Shown one piece after another: positions 20,530 to 47,156 of a stretch of DNA of 64,000 nt. Position numbers and translations under genes: made by a program. The stretch lies in NCBI GenBank assembly GCA_029851415.1, contig CM056742.1, positions 190,135,344 through 190,199,343 on the forward strand. Reading direction: 5' to 3'. The DNA is from Eretmocerus hayati. Taxonomy: Eukaryota > Arthropoda > Insecta > Hymenoptera > Aphelinidae. Under the pieces are notes generated by a model. It ran no database searches, was not told the DNA's origin, and was given only the letters and a program-made list of their open reading frames with translations. Numbering within the stretch: position 1 is the first letter of the stretch; each line of letters starts with the position of its first letter.

Positions 20530-23483
20530 ATGGACGTGGACAAGATTTCAGTATTCACCGCCGTGGGATGCGCCCTTGCCGTGGGGGCTTTCGTATTGTG
20601 GGGTCCTTCACCCCGACCTCGTCGAAAGGGTTAGTGTCATTCAACTTCCCTGTATGACATTTGATCCATTGTTGATATTAATTGTGTAATCACGGCACTC
20701 TGTTTACCACGCTTAATATAGATTGCTATCTGCTGATTGATTACTTTTGTTAATGACGATTTGGGAATCTGTTGCTCTAGGTGAAGTTGTTGGCATTAGG
20801 AACTTGGGATATACCTGTTTCCTCAATTCGTTGCTGCAGTCCTTGGCAGCCTGTCCAGTATTCATTGAGTGGCTCCAGACAAGACAGGATGACAAGAAAC
20901 AAGAATCGTTTACTAACAACTTGATGCAAGTGATTGATAGTACGTCCCATTGCCCAAGCTTCAGAGAATGGTGACTGCTGGTGAATAACTCCTTTGAATT
21001 TTCATTTCAGAAGTCAACGGAATCTCTGATGACTTGTATGGATGTGTGAATCCTGTTGATGTTATAACATCTCTTGGTCCACTTTGGAATTTTGCTCCTG
21101 GACATCAAGATGCTCATGAGCTATTTCATGTTGTTTTGAGTGCTCTACAAGCTGAGTTGCAGACATCTTGCAAGGTGGGATGGCATTTTCTCTATGAGAT
21201 TAGTTCTTGAGTCCAATGAATTATTCCTCACACACTTTTTACTCGTCAACAGAAAGGTTGTTTGTCGGATGCTCTCCCAAAAACTCCATTGGTAGTGGCA
21301 GATATCAAAGGATCTGGTGAACCTGTGAACTTGAGAAGTGTTTCTTGCAATGATATTGTAGGAGCCAATGGCCCATGTGATATGCCCAATGAGACCAACA
21401 AGAACCTCAATAATCATGTGGTCTCTTATGCTCAGTCCATCACAAATGTATCCGAATCAATGGCTACTGTCAGACCTGGCATTATTATTGCAAGATCTTC
21501 AGAAATCATTTCAAAATTTACGACTGATGAGAATACAGGTGCTGAAGGTGATTCTCTCCGACCTTGGACCTCTTTGTGTACCATCCCATCAGAATCCAAT
21601 ATCTCATCATCAAATAAAGTCCATCCATTCTCTGGTTTATTAACAAGTCAACTAATTTGTACAGAATGTGACTGGAAGGTGAGCATCTTTTTAGTCATCA
21701 CCATAGTGAATTAAAGATGGGACACCCACTCCTACCTATACATCCAACAATTTTTGAATTGGCCCTTTTCATTTTTACAGAGTCCTGTTCACTTTGATAA
21801 ACTAGAAAGCGTATCATTGCCTCTACCGCCCTCAAACGATGAGTATTTTTGGAAAAGACTCACGCTTGTTGACTTGCTGTCTCGACTGGTTTCGAGGGAA
21901 AAAATTAATGATGTGCAATGTGATGGCTGTAATAACAGATGTGCAGCCTATAAAACATTAACTTTTGGCAAACTACCAAAATGTCTTTGTCTTCACATTC
22001 CAAGGACAACATGGAGCTCATCAGGACAGCCAATTAAAAGGGATGATTCTGTAATATTCAATGAAACGCTCATTTTGGATCCCTTTACTTATACTGGAAC
22101 AAAAAGACGAGCTAATCAAGTGAGTATCTATTTCAAATCTTCCCAACATTATCCATTTTATTCAGCTTACTTGTTCAAAATATCGGACCTTTTGTACCAT
22201 CACTTTAAGAGCTTACGACGTCAGTCGAATTCTTGAATCGCCCCTGTAGATATGAGATTTTCGTGGATCAGATTTCACTCAATTGCAGTAGTTATATGGC
22301 TATTATCGGGATAGTTTACCCAGACATGTCAGTTCCGCGCATACCCCTTTATGGCTCTATGAGCCACGGGAATCAGCGTAGCGTTTTCATCTCGTAGATT
22401 TCGTCTAATGCAGTGATATTACTTTTAAAAAAGTTGTTACAATATATGCAGGTGACTATTTAGTGTGCTGAAAGGGTATGCCCGGAACTGACCCAAAACC
22501 CCCATAACACGCCTAAAATCACGTGGCTAGGGATCACGTCACGCGTTTCGGACTTGAAACCTATGAGAAATAGTTGGCTCTATACCATACTTTGATGAAA
22601 AAATGTGAGCGTAATTATTTGCCTCGCTACAGCAAGTCTGCAAGCACAAGACTACCCCTTTGACAAATGACAATCGTGCACGGAACTGACATTTTGACCC
22701 TCAATCTTTAAAAATAAAAAAAAATGACTGGACGGATCGATCTATAACAAAAGTTCCAAGATTTTTTTAATAGAATACGTATAGGAAAATTGGAATAGAG
22801 TGATTCGGAGCTTGCTCGTCGAAATGCAAGGCCTGAACACGTTCCGGGTAAACTATCCCGATAATAGCCATATACACATCTCTGGCCCTCCTCAGGTGAA
22901 TTTTCAAGCTTATTCACTATCATAATAAAAAAATACGTTGATCTTATTATAACGATTTTACACAGAGCAATATATTTATTGACAAAGACTTGTATGCATA
23001 ATGCAGAGTCCTTGGTAATGATAGTCTTCTGTTTAGAGCATTGTGAATGAGCTTTCATAAAACGACCGCGGTGATGCAGACATTAGGATAAAGAATAAAT
23101 CACGTTACATTCTAAATAGATCACATCATAACGAATCTACTGTAGAATTCGATGATAAATATTGTGATTGATTAACATAATCCTGATATCCAGAGTTTCT
23201 TAACGTAAAACGTATCAATTTCCAGTCGAATCCTGCCTCGATCAACTCTCTCATAAATGGACAAATGTTGCTGCAGGGAAAACATAAATATTATCTCTAC
23301 GCCGTCATTGAACACCGAGGTCCAGTAGACGCAGGACATTTCGTTTGTTACAGGCGTGGAAACCGTCCGGGCCAGTGGTTGTTCACTTCTGATAATGTTG
23401 TGGAAAGAACTACGCTGGATGACGTTTTAAATGCTAGTCCATATCTGTTATTTTATGAAAGAGCCGTCATTCGTGATTCATAA
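20530..23483 (+). CDS. Usp30: USP30-like mitochondrial ubiquitin-specific protease, 6 exons
   Basis: Exons: 20530-20629, 20781-20939, 21011-21174, 21253-21678, 21781-22119, 23226-23483. They total 1446 nt and encode 481 residues (human USP30 has 517); all junctions are GT/AG and in phase. An N-terminal hydrophobic segment (about residues 8-24, ending LWGP) is followed by basic RPRRK, the arrangement that anchors USP30 in the outer mitochondrial membrane. The cysteine box is GIRNLGYTCFLNSLLQSLAA with catalytic C46. Zinc-ribbon cysteines are C277/C280 and C330/C333. The histidine box is GPVDAGHFVCYRR with H434, and the third triad position is Ser (S451 in WLFTSDN), matching the Cys-His-Ser triad known for USP30. 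The family removes ubiquitin, preferentially K6-linked chains, from mitochondrial proteins and opposes PINK1/Parkin mitophagy. The ATG has a favourable GCCATGG context. Intron 5 (1.1 kb) carries a MITE-like element. Orthology to USP30 is strongly supported. Confidence 0.93.
22293..22874. mobile_element. MITE-like element in Usp30 intron 5
   Basis: Perfect 29-bp terminal inverted repeats (22293-22321 and 22846-22874) contain GGCTATTATCGGGATAGTTT. The outermost TATA on each side is compatible with a TA target. Inside, GTCAGTTCCGCGCATACCCC (about 22328) recurs inverted at about 22467-22490, and CGGAACTGAC again near 22682. It lies wholly within the 1.1 kb intron 5 of Usp30 and does not touch splice sites. 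Confidence 0.72.
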
Positions 23484-26400
23484 TGAGAGCGTCAGAGACT
23501 CTCTGAATTATTCAATTTATGAATTATAATTTGAGTTAAAGTTGTTGAGTGGTTTTTAACATTTTGTAAACTATTTTTTGATTCGTTGATTAATTTTTAG
23601 ACGTTTTAGTTACTGGTGTTGCACAATATAGGAGAACTTGAAGATGGCGTCACTTCCAGTTTCATAGCAGCTCTCAAATTTCTGGAGGAATGGTATCAGT
23701 TGTCTCAGTTTGAGGTACAGACAGACATAATTTATATTGTAGTGGGAGACTTTTTATCAACGTTCGTGCGACTTTTACAAAATAATTTTAGAGAACACAG
23801 CTGAAATATTTTTAATGTAAGATTTTATACTTATTGGTTGGTCATCAAATTTCAAGTCATTTTATTTTTTTCCGTGGAAAACTATCTTAAGTCAACGAAA
23901 TAGTTCCGTTGGCACAAGTGAAAACAAGTAATGATTCGAAGATCTACTATATCATTTTTAGCTTCACGACTCGATGAACTCTTTTTATGTTATCTCGCAC
24001 AATGATATTCAGAATTAAATAAGAGGTCGCGGAACTTTTCTTACTTTATTGAGATGTGTCATCTCCCTCAAAAACAATGAAAAAGTGTTGAGGAGGCGTT
24101 GTTATTTTCGTAGAGTCTAAAAAACGATCCCAGAATCCAAGTCGTGCGGTTTGGAGCAATGAATTTTTTAGTTCAACAGTTTTCATAATTGTTTCTTTCT
24201 CGATCTTCCGTGCCAAACTCTAGTGCTCCATAAGGTTATAGACTTGCCATGATTACGAAACTTTAGTGAGGATTTTATCCCTAATTTTTGAACTTTCTAT
24301 CATGGTAATTCTTTTTAATATTTTATTGGCTCGTACCGTAATAGCCACAATTGGTGATGAAGAAACACATGCTTCTTTCTCTGCGATCGGATAAGCTTGT
24401 CAAACCGGTGATCGAATGCGAGTACCTATCTAGTGGAGATCGAGGTTGTTGAATTAACTCCAAACGTTGAGGATCGTGAGGATCGTGGGGAACTTATTTC
24501 AAAAAAACACGAAGTTACCAATTGAAAATGGAGTCGAATCCAAGTACTTTGATACTCGAAACTGATAATTCTAGAAAAGATACTTTCAAGAGTTTACCAC
24601 ACTATAAGTAAAAAACAATATCCTAAATTGAGAAAGATATCTTCTCACAGAAAAGTGTGTCGGTACCGTTTAATTTGCGCCAGCAATCGTGAACTGCCAG
24701 AATTTCCCTTCTTGATCATTGGGAGTCCCAATGACTTATCCTCACATGATCAATATCACTTTTTCGTTTTAGACTAGAATTTTTTCACCCTTCAGGATTT
24801 TCGCGAATTGTCTAATAAGCTTACCAACGAGACTGATAATTTGTACACGATCGTCGATAATTTGAAAGTTAGTCGTTAAGCATTAGTACAAGCAACATAC
24901 CCAATCATAAAATCGTGTAGAATAGTAATTGAAGTAAAATCAATAGATTATAGATGGTCATAGAAATAAATTTCGATTCATGAAAAAAGAACTGTTGCCC
25001 ATTATTCATACTTTATATCAAACCATTCAGATTTATTGAGTGTCTCAAGGAGTTCCAGAGGCGCTTATCCCTTGGGTTTCCTACATTTTAATAAGAAACT
25101 GACAAGAAATCTACCATGTAAGTGTAGTATGAAGTGTATGTATCGCACAACATGAGCTACGAGAAGCGGTCGCATACGCCCTCCATGCAATGATGATGAT
25201 GGATCGCTGTCTGTCGGTGTTGCAAATGTAACCCGAGTGCAATAACAGCAATTTAATGCGATAAGCAGTGGAAAGCTCTGAGAAAACTCTCGAGCTATGT
25301 GCCTTGAATCAAATTTGAAGCACCGTCATAAGCTTGCAAGCGTCTACCAAGCTAATATGCACTTGACATGGATGCGAAGGGTGTAAGTGAGGAATTGGGA
25401 TGGGAATGGGATAGTCTAATAGCTAGATATGAGATTTGCTTTTACGTGAAACTCGCGGGCATCGCAAGGATGAGAACTTTTCAATTCAAGTGGGGACAGG
25501 TGGGGACGGAGGGGAAATATGATGCGCGCATGCGCTCTGCCGATCTTCAATTTCACCCGGTGGCCAGTCTGCAGCCCAACATGAGTTTTATCTATTTTTC
25601 GAGTTGCATTTTTGAGTAAAAATGGGATATTCCCAAAGAATAAAAATTCATTCCCAAAGACCAAAGCACGCGCAATTCAATAGATGAAACTCCCAATCGC
25701 CAGATTGCGTAGAAATTGATAAAAAAATTGTTCAAATTTGGCCAGCACCCGGCAACTTTGGGAATTTTTTTTGAAAAAACTAAGGCTGCCACAACTTTTT
25801 TTCAAACGGGTCCTGAACTCGCTCAAAATGCACAATTAGCTAGTATTTTTTTCATTCAGTTTCTGTGAAGTCGGGTGCCCAGTGCACGGAGCTTTTGCCA
25901 TCACACTGCCAAAAATTCCGTCGGTGTTTGTGCCAGAGGCGGGTGGTTAGGAGTTTGGGAGGGGAGGGAATGTAGCAGACGCGCGCTGCACTCCCAGTGT
26001 ATTCTAGGATCTGAGAGACGGCTGACCATAATCTTTTAGGGCGCCATCCCCTCGCAGCTGGGCGAGATGACAAATATCGAAGGGTGGCACAAGAACTCGA
26101 TGTGATAAACGTAAGTCTGAAGATTGCTCGCTCCTCACAACAAACACATTTGTGATTCATATAAACATGTATGTCTGCTAGACGTGACTGCGATAAGTTG
26201 AAAGTATTTGAACTCTTATTGAAGTGGAATCGGGGGTTATGAACTCGAAGGCAGAGGCAATTGCTCCTTGTCGTTCGCGTGATTGTTCGCTGAGCCAATC
26301 CGCAATGGAGAGCTGTACTTGGTGATCTCTTGATCAATAATTGCATCAGGAATACGAGCTCGGGTTCAGGCTGTCCGAGAATCTAAAACGCCAATACTCA

Positions 26401-26909
26401 ATCACTTTCCAGACCACTGTGAGTCTTACTCGGATTACTTGTTTTCTTATTTGCGACCTAGTTTGCAAGTTAACTCGATCCCAAATGTTACAATAATTTT
26501 GCCAATACTCTGTGATTTATATGACAAAAAACTCTCCACTCATCATTTATGCCAGTGTAGCACTCTCTGTTAGTATCATAGCCTCTCTTACATATCAACA
26601 AATACAAGTCTGCAGACATGACTTGGCAGTTCTCTATAGTTCAATTACACCATAGAAATCTAATTGATTGGCAGTTTTCTATGTTGCATTAACTTGATCC
26701 TTCATCATGTTTGACCCTCTCACCTGTGATAGCGTATCTCACAACGCTGTCAATATTTCAAAATGATAGTTTCACAGATCACTGATTTACAAAGAGAGTA
26801 CACCAGTTTGCCTGAATTTTTTGTTTGTTTCTCAATTTTGAATACCTTCAGACTGTTACAGATGCTTCTCCAATCGATCAAGCATTAGACCACAGCTGTA
26901 AGCTGCAGG
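23484..26909. other. Usp30-COX19 spacer
   Basis: Begins with likely Usp30 3'UTR. 24000-25300 shows nothing recognisable beyond a small GAGGATCGT duplication near 24470. 25860-26110 is GC-richer and is the likely COX19 promoter and 5'UTR exon, ending at a GTAAGT donor near 26111. The 164-codon minus-strand frame over 25852-26346 has no family likeness. Confidence 0.4.
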
Positions 26910-27176
26910 ATGTCCTCATACACTTTTTCTCAAAAGAACTTTGTACCTACGCCTCCAGAAAAAGGTAGCTTCCCACTTGATCATGATGGACTTTGCCGTG
27001 ACCAGATGATCAAATACATGCGGTGTCTCATTGAAAACAAGAACATCGCTACAAACTGCAAGAGTTCGAGCAAAGAGTATCTAGGTTGCCGCATGGATAA
27101 TGGATTGATGAAACGTGAAGAATGGTCTCAACTTGGATTCCAAGAAAGTCAAATGAGTGACCAGAAGCAGCAATGA
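26910..27176 (+). CDS. COX19: COX19 cytochrome c oxidase assembly protein
   Basis: Single coding exon, 88 residues, close to the usual COX19 length of about 90. It begins near SYTFSQKNF and PTPPEKGSFPLDHDGLC, the family's conserved N-terminal signature. It has the twin CX9C motif: C29-X9-C39 and C50-X9-C60 (within SSKEYLGC). COX19 is a small soluble protein of the mitochondrial intermembrane space and cytosol that works with COX11 in copper delivery to cytochrome c oxidase; the CX9C pairs form two disulfides through the MIA40 relay. A good 5'UTR donor (GTAAGT near 26111) and acceptors ending TTACAG (about 26861) and CTGCAG (about 26908) suggest a spliced 5'UTR; this is inference. Similarly, GTGAGT near 27269 and TTTTCCAG near 27513 could bound a 3'UTR intron. 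It has the same orientation as Usp30 and PPCDC. Confidence 0.92.
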   Translation: MSSYTFSQKNFVPTPPEKGSFPLDHDGLCRDQMIKYMRCLIENKNIATNCKSSSKEYLGCRMDNGLMKREEWSQLGFQESQMSDQKQQ

Positions 27177-28372
27177 GACAAGCCTCTTATGTATGGAAAT
27201 CAGCAAATCACTCAGCATATATTGTAGTTGCCAAAGTAGAGACTGCCTATAACAAACCACCACTGTGAGTTGCTCTCTTCATCATATAACATTAATTCAT
27301 TATGAACATTGCGATTAGAAAAAAGATTTTCAGAAGGCTTCAATTGGGAGAGCTCCAGTTTCTGAGGAATCTCTATCAATACCTTGCCTGAAACTATTTC
27401 TGATGATCTCTGACTCATAATCATCTCCAATCACTCTTCCAATCATTCATTGAACCTTCCTTATATGTCTCATAAACTTTTCTCTCTACCATATGTATAT
27501 TTCAATTTTCCAGGGTTGCTATGGACACATAATTCAACGACAAGATGAGCATTGAAATTTGAGGCACACTGACTATTGTATCTAATAATCCCATAATTTC
27601 GTGTTTTATATGCATATACACATTCTATATCCTATTTACATTGAAATTTACACTGATCCGCAAAGAGGACAAAATTATATAAATGACGCTTGCACAAGAG
27701 ACATTATATATACAAGTATACTCAAACAAGAAAAATTCATAATTTAGAGGGTGATAGTTCTGACAATTCCTGAATGATTAGATAGAGTCTGAATATTCAA
27801 TTGACATATCAGCAAACTATCGACGTTTTCAGAAATAATTTCGTAATATGACGAATTAACTGCACCAAATTATTTCATAGCAAATGTGTCACGGGATGAG
27901 TTTCTATTCAAACGAACTTTAAAAAGTGACAGACTGGTCCTGCTTTTATAAATACTAACTGTGCAGATAGTTGCTTGGATCAAATTGATCTGTAACAGAA
28001 GTCTTGTCGGTAAAGACGTTATCTTTGATTATTGTTGTGCAATGGGAGAAAAATCCAACCAGTCAATATATAATGACCAAGAGAAATATTTATGCATGAA
28101 ATAGTTGATTGTGTTAGGATCTGCTTTATCCAAGTTCGAGCATCAAGTTTCTATCTGTTAGAGCGTGACAAGATTTTCATTGTATTTATTGTAAAAGAAC
28201 GAATCATTGTTGAGTATCATACGAACCGCGCATCGCATACTATCGAAATAAGAGGTTGATTTGAAGGTCAATAAGACAAGTGTTGAATTAATTGTAAGAG
28301 TAGAGTGATATCGAGTGTATGCTTAAACTATAAAATTGTTGACTGACTACTATCGAAAGAATAAGCTTTCCA
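27177..28372. other. COX19-Ppcdc spacer
   Basis: COX19 3'UTR (possibly spliced) followed by AT-rich spacer and Ppcdc 5' region. No other gene seen. Confidence 0.4.
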
Positions 28373-29630
28373 ATGATGTCAAAGAAGAAGGTTTTGGTGG
28401 GTTGCACCGGTAGCGTGGCCACGATCAAATTGCCGCAGTTGGTGCAGAATCTTTCTCAGCACAACATCGAGGTTCGAATAGTGGTGACCGAGCGAGCCAA
28501 ACATTTTCTGAAGGATGCGCAGCTCCCGCCAGGCTGTCAGATGCTCTCGGACACGGTTGAGTGGGCCGCCTGGCAAGGCAGAGGTGATCCCGTGCTGCAC
28601 ATCGACCTAGCCAAATGGGCAGACGTGTTTTTGATCGCACCTCTCGATGCCAACACCCTCGGCAAGCTAGCCTCTGGAATCTGTGACAATATTCTAACGT
28701 GCGTCGCCCGAGCCTGGGATCCTGCGAAACCGCTCCTATTCTGCCCGGCCATGAATACAAGAATGTGGGAACATCCTGTAACGGCTCCCCAGGTGAGAAA
28801 CCAAGCCTACCTCTATGTTTGAATGAGCTTAGGGAGTTTAATTCCACTTTTTTTGTAGTCTATCCCAAAAGTTGAACAAGTTTGATACTCACGAAAGCTC
28901 CAGGAACAGGGTACCATCAGAAGCCTCAATGTCGTTCATATTTGATGATCCTATTAGAATCGATCTTGAAAGAAAATCGTGAAGTGTCCGTTCTTTCTAC
29001 TTGGTTACTGAGAAAGTATTATAAGTACAGGAGAAGAGTGCAAATCACAACCTAGTCCTACTTTTCCCAAATTGAGATGGGCCCAAGTTGTGATCTATTG
29101 AAATTCCAATTAGAAGCTCAAATATCTTCTGCAGTCAATATCACCGGCTAGTACTCATTCGTGTTCCCGGTGCAATTAGGCTCCACGATATCAAGTGGAT
29201 TTTCAGACTATTTTATGACAAGTATGATTAAATACAATTATGGTTCATCAACAGAATCAAATTACGAAGTAAATAATGAATGAATATACCTATCAAATTG
29301 TTTTATTTGATCCATTAGAAAAACATACTCACATTCATTCTTTGCATTGATATAATCTTCTGCAATTGCTATAAGATCTCAGGAATTCATCTCAAAATTT
29401 CAATCGGAATCCATTTACTACCAATACGCCTACAATTTTAATTAATTTCATCCGAACAGGTGGCTTTGCTGAAATCGTGGGGCTACAAGGAGGTGCCATG
29501 TATTTCCAAGGCTCTCATGTGCGGAGATACAGGGATTGGTGGCATGGCTGAGGTTGACACTATAGTACAGACAACGTTGCGTTGGTTGAATCATTGGGAC
29601 GCATATACGCCGCTTGAAACCCGTCGTTAG
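28373..29630 (+). CDS. Ppcdc: Phosphopantothenoylcysteine decarboxylase, 2 exons
   Basis: Exons 28373-28792 and 29460-29630 (591 nt, 196 residues; human PPCDC has 204), joined in phase 0 with donor GTGAGA and acceptor AACAG. This is a flavoprotein of the HFCD family that decarboxylates 4'-phosphopantothenoylcysteine to phosphopantetheine in coenzyme A synthesis. Family landmarks: N-terminal KVLVGCTGSVA FMN-binding segment, H76 in LHIDLAKWAD (catalytic His position), DANTLGK at 92-98, PAMNTRMW at 125-132, and MCGDTGIGGMAE at 160-171 with C161, the mobile-flap cysteine needed for the second half-reaction. Two consecutive ATGs occur (28373 and 28376) and either could start; the first is given. 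An AATAAA signal lies at 29711, 81 nt after the stop. The intron (667 bp) shows nothing notable. Confidence 0.94.
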
Positions 29631-29710
29631 AGCAAATTTTATGTATAAATTTATATATACGAATCACCAAATGGAGATTGATTGTGCGTCATGTTAATAT
29701 TATGCAAGAG

Positions 29711-29716
29711 AATAAA
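29711..29716 (+). terminator. Polyadenylation signal of Ppcdc
   Basis: AATAAA 81 bases after the Ppcdc stop codon, followed within about 30 bases by T-rich sequence (TCTGTTTTCCTTTCC). The spacing and context fit a cleavage/polyadenylation site, though only the hexamer is seen directly. Confidence 0.55.
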
Positions 29717-31057
29717 TCTGTTTTCCTTTCCAGATCATCTGCTCAATTTTATTTCAAATTTCATCTCTAGGATTCTTCAATTGAATTTATTTTCTCATAA
29801 CTAATCTCATATACATAGATATCGAACATTGACTTATAAAATAGGGCTCATCAAAAAATTAGTATGCTAATCTGACAAATATAAATTCATGTCAACATGC
29901 TTGTGATGGGCGCTGTATATACGTCAATTCGATGCCTCTCTATAAGAAAATCATGAATCACATTCTGGAGAATCAGAGTAGCAATACTTTGCCAGATGAA
30001 TATCACAGTTATAGAAACTGATTAAATTAAATGAGTTGACCTCATAGGAGGTACGATAACATTAAAGCTGAACGCCCTCAATACGCCTAACTTGTATAAA
30101 ATTGGTATAAATTCGAGAACTGGTCCTAGCCAGCTAAAATTATTTGCCTAATCGCTCCATTCCTCCGAGAATTCTACTCTCACATTCCTCATTCGTATAA
30201 AATAACAAAAATGAGTGCATATTATCGACCAAGTTTGGTTTGTAGAAATTAAAAGAACTGAACGGTAATCTCTAAGTATTTCTATTAAAAATTATGAGAC
30301 AGACAAACGGAGAAGTTTGGGATGCTGTGACGCACTTTATCTTTATCTCGACCGTGGAGGAATGTAAATTGTTCCTCACGGCAAGGGCAGTAGCGTTTTC
30401 TCGTTTTTCCAGAAGGCAGTTTGAGTTTGTACACACAAGTTCAATTGAATTTCTTCAGTGACAATGATGAACATTCGTTACCATTTGAATCGGGGCAACA
30501 ATGTTCCTGAATTACGGCTAAATCGGTGCATTTATGACACAAAATACTCCATTAACATTCTGTAACGAAACGCGTCTGCGATTCCTGTAACTGTTCGACG
30601 AGTTATTGAAATATTTCTCTGATGGCTTTTGATAGTCGTAGATTGCTATCCTGGAAAATGTGTAACTTTTGGAATCTTTAGAAATTACAGATTTTTGTAT
30701 AAAATCATCATGGATATTTTGAGCACGGAAGGACTATTTACAAGGCAATCCAAATTTTTCCACGTATGATCGACAACGTGCTTCTTTATCGCACAAGTTG
30801 AAAACTTGGGTAGCAATTCATCCGTCAATCCAAAAACCACCCATGCGGACATCTAGGGCCAATCCATATGGACAGTTCATTTGAAATTTGAGGAGATTGA
30901 TCTCAAACTGGACTTTGCAGTAGACAGTCGCCTTCAATCTTTTGAGTCAACAGAAATTCAGAAGCTTAAGTACTTTGAGCCTTCTGCCCAGATCAACAAA
31001 TAGCACTTCTAACAACACATTGCAGCGGGCAATAATTAAAAACTAATTTTCCAACAG
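29717..31057. other. Convergent spacer between Ppcdc and Mmp2
   Basis: Contains the 3' ends of two convergent genes. No coding potential recognised, and no clear minus-strand polyadenylation hexamer could be assigned to Mmp2. Confidence 0.4.

Positions 31058-47156
<16,099 letters not shown>

Noticed and set aside
25852..26346. 164-codon minus-strand open frame upstream of COX19
   Set aside because: No domain or family likeness; it overlaps the GC-richer likely COX19 promoter/5'UTR, and the composition is Arg/Ser/Cys-rich as expected from a chance frame.
28425..28847. 140-codon minus-strand frame
   Set aside because: Antisense shadow of Ppcdc exon 1.
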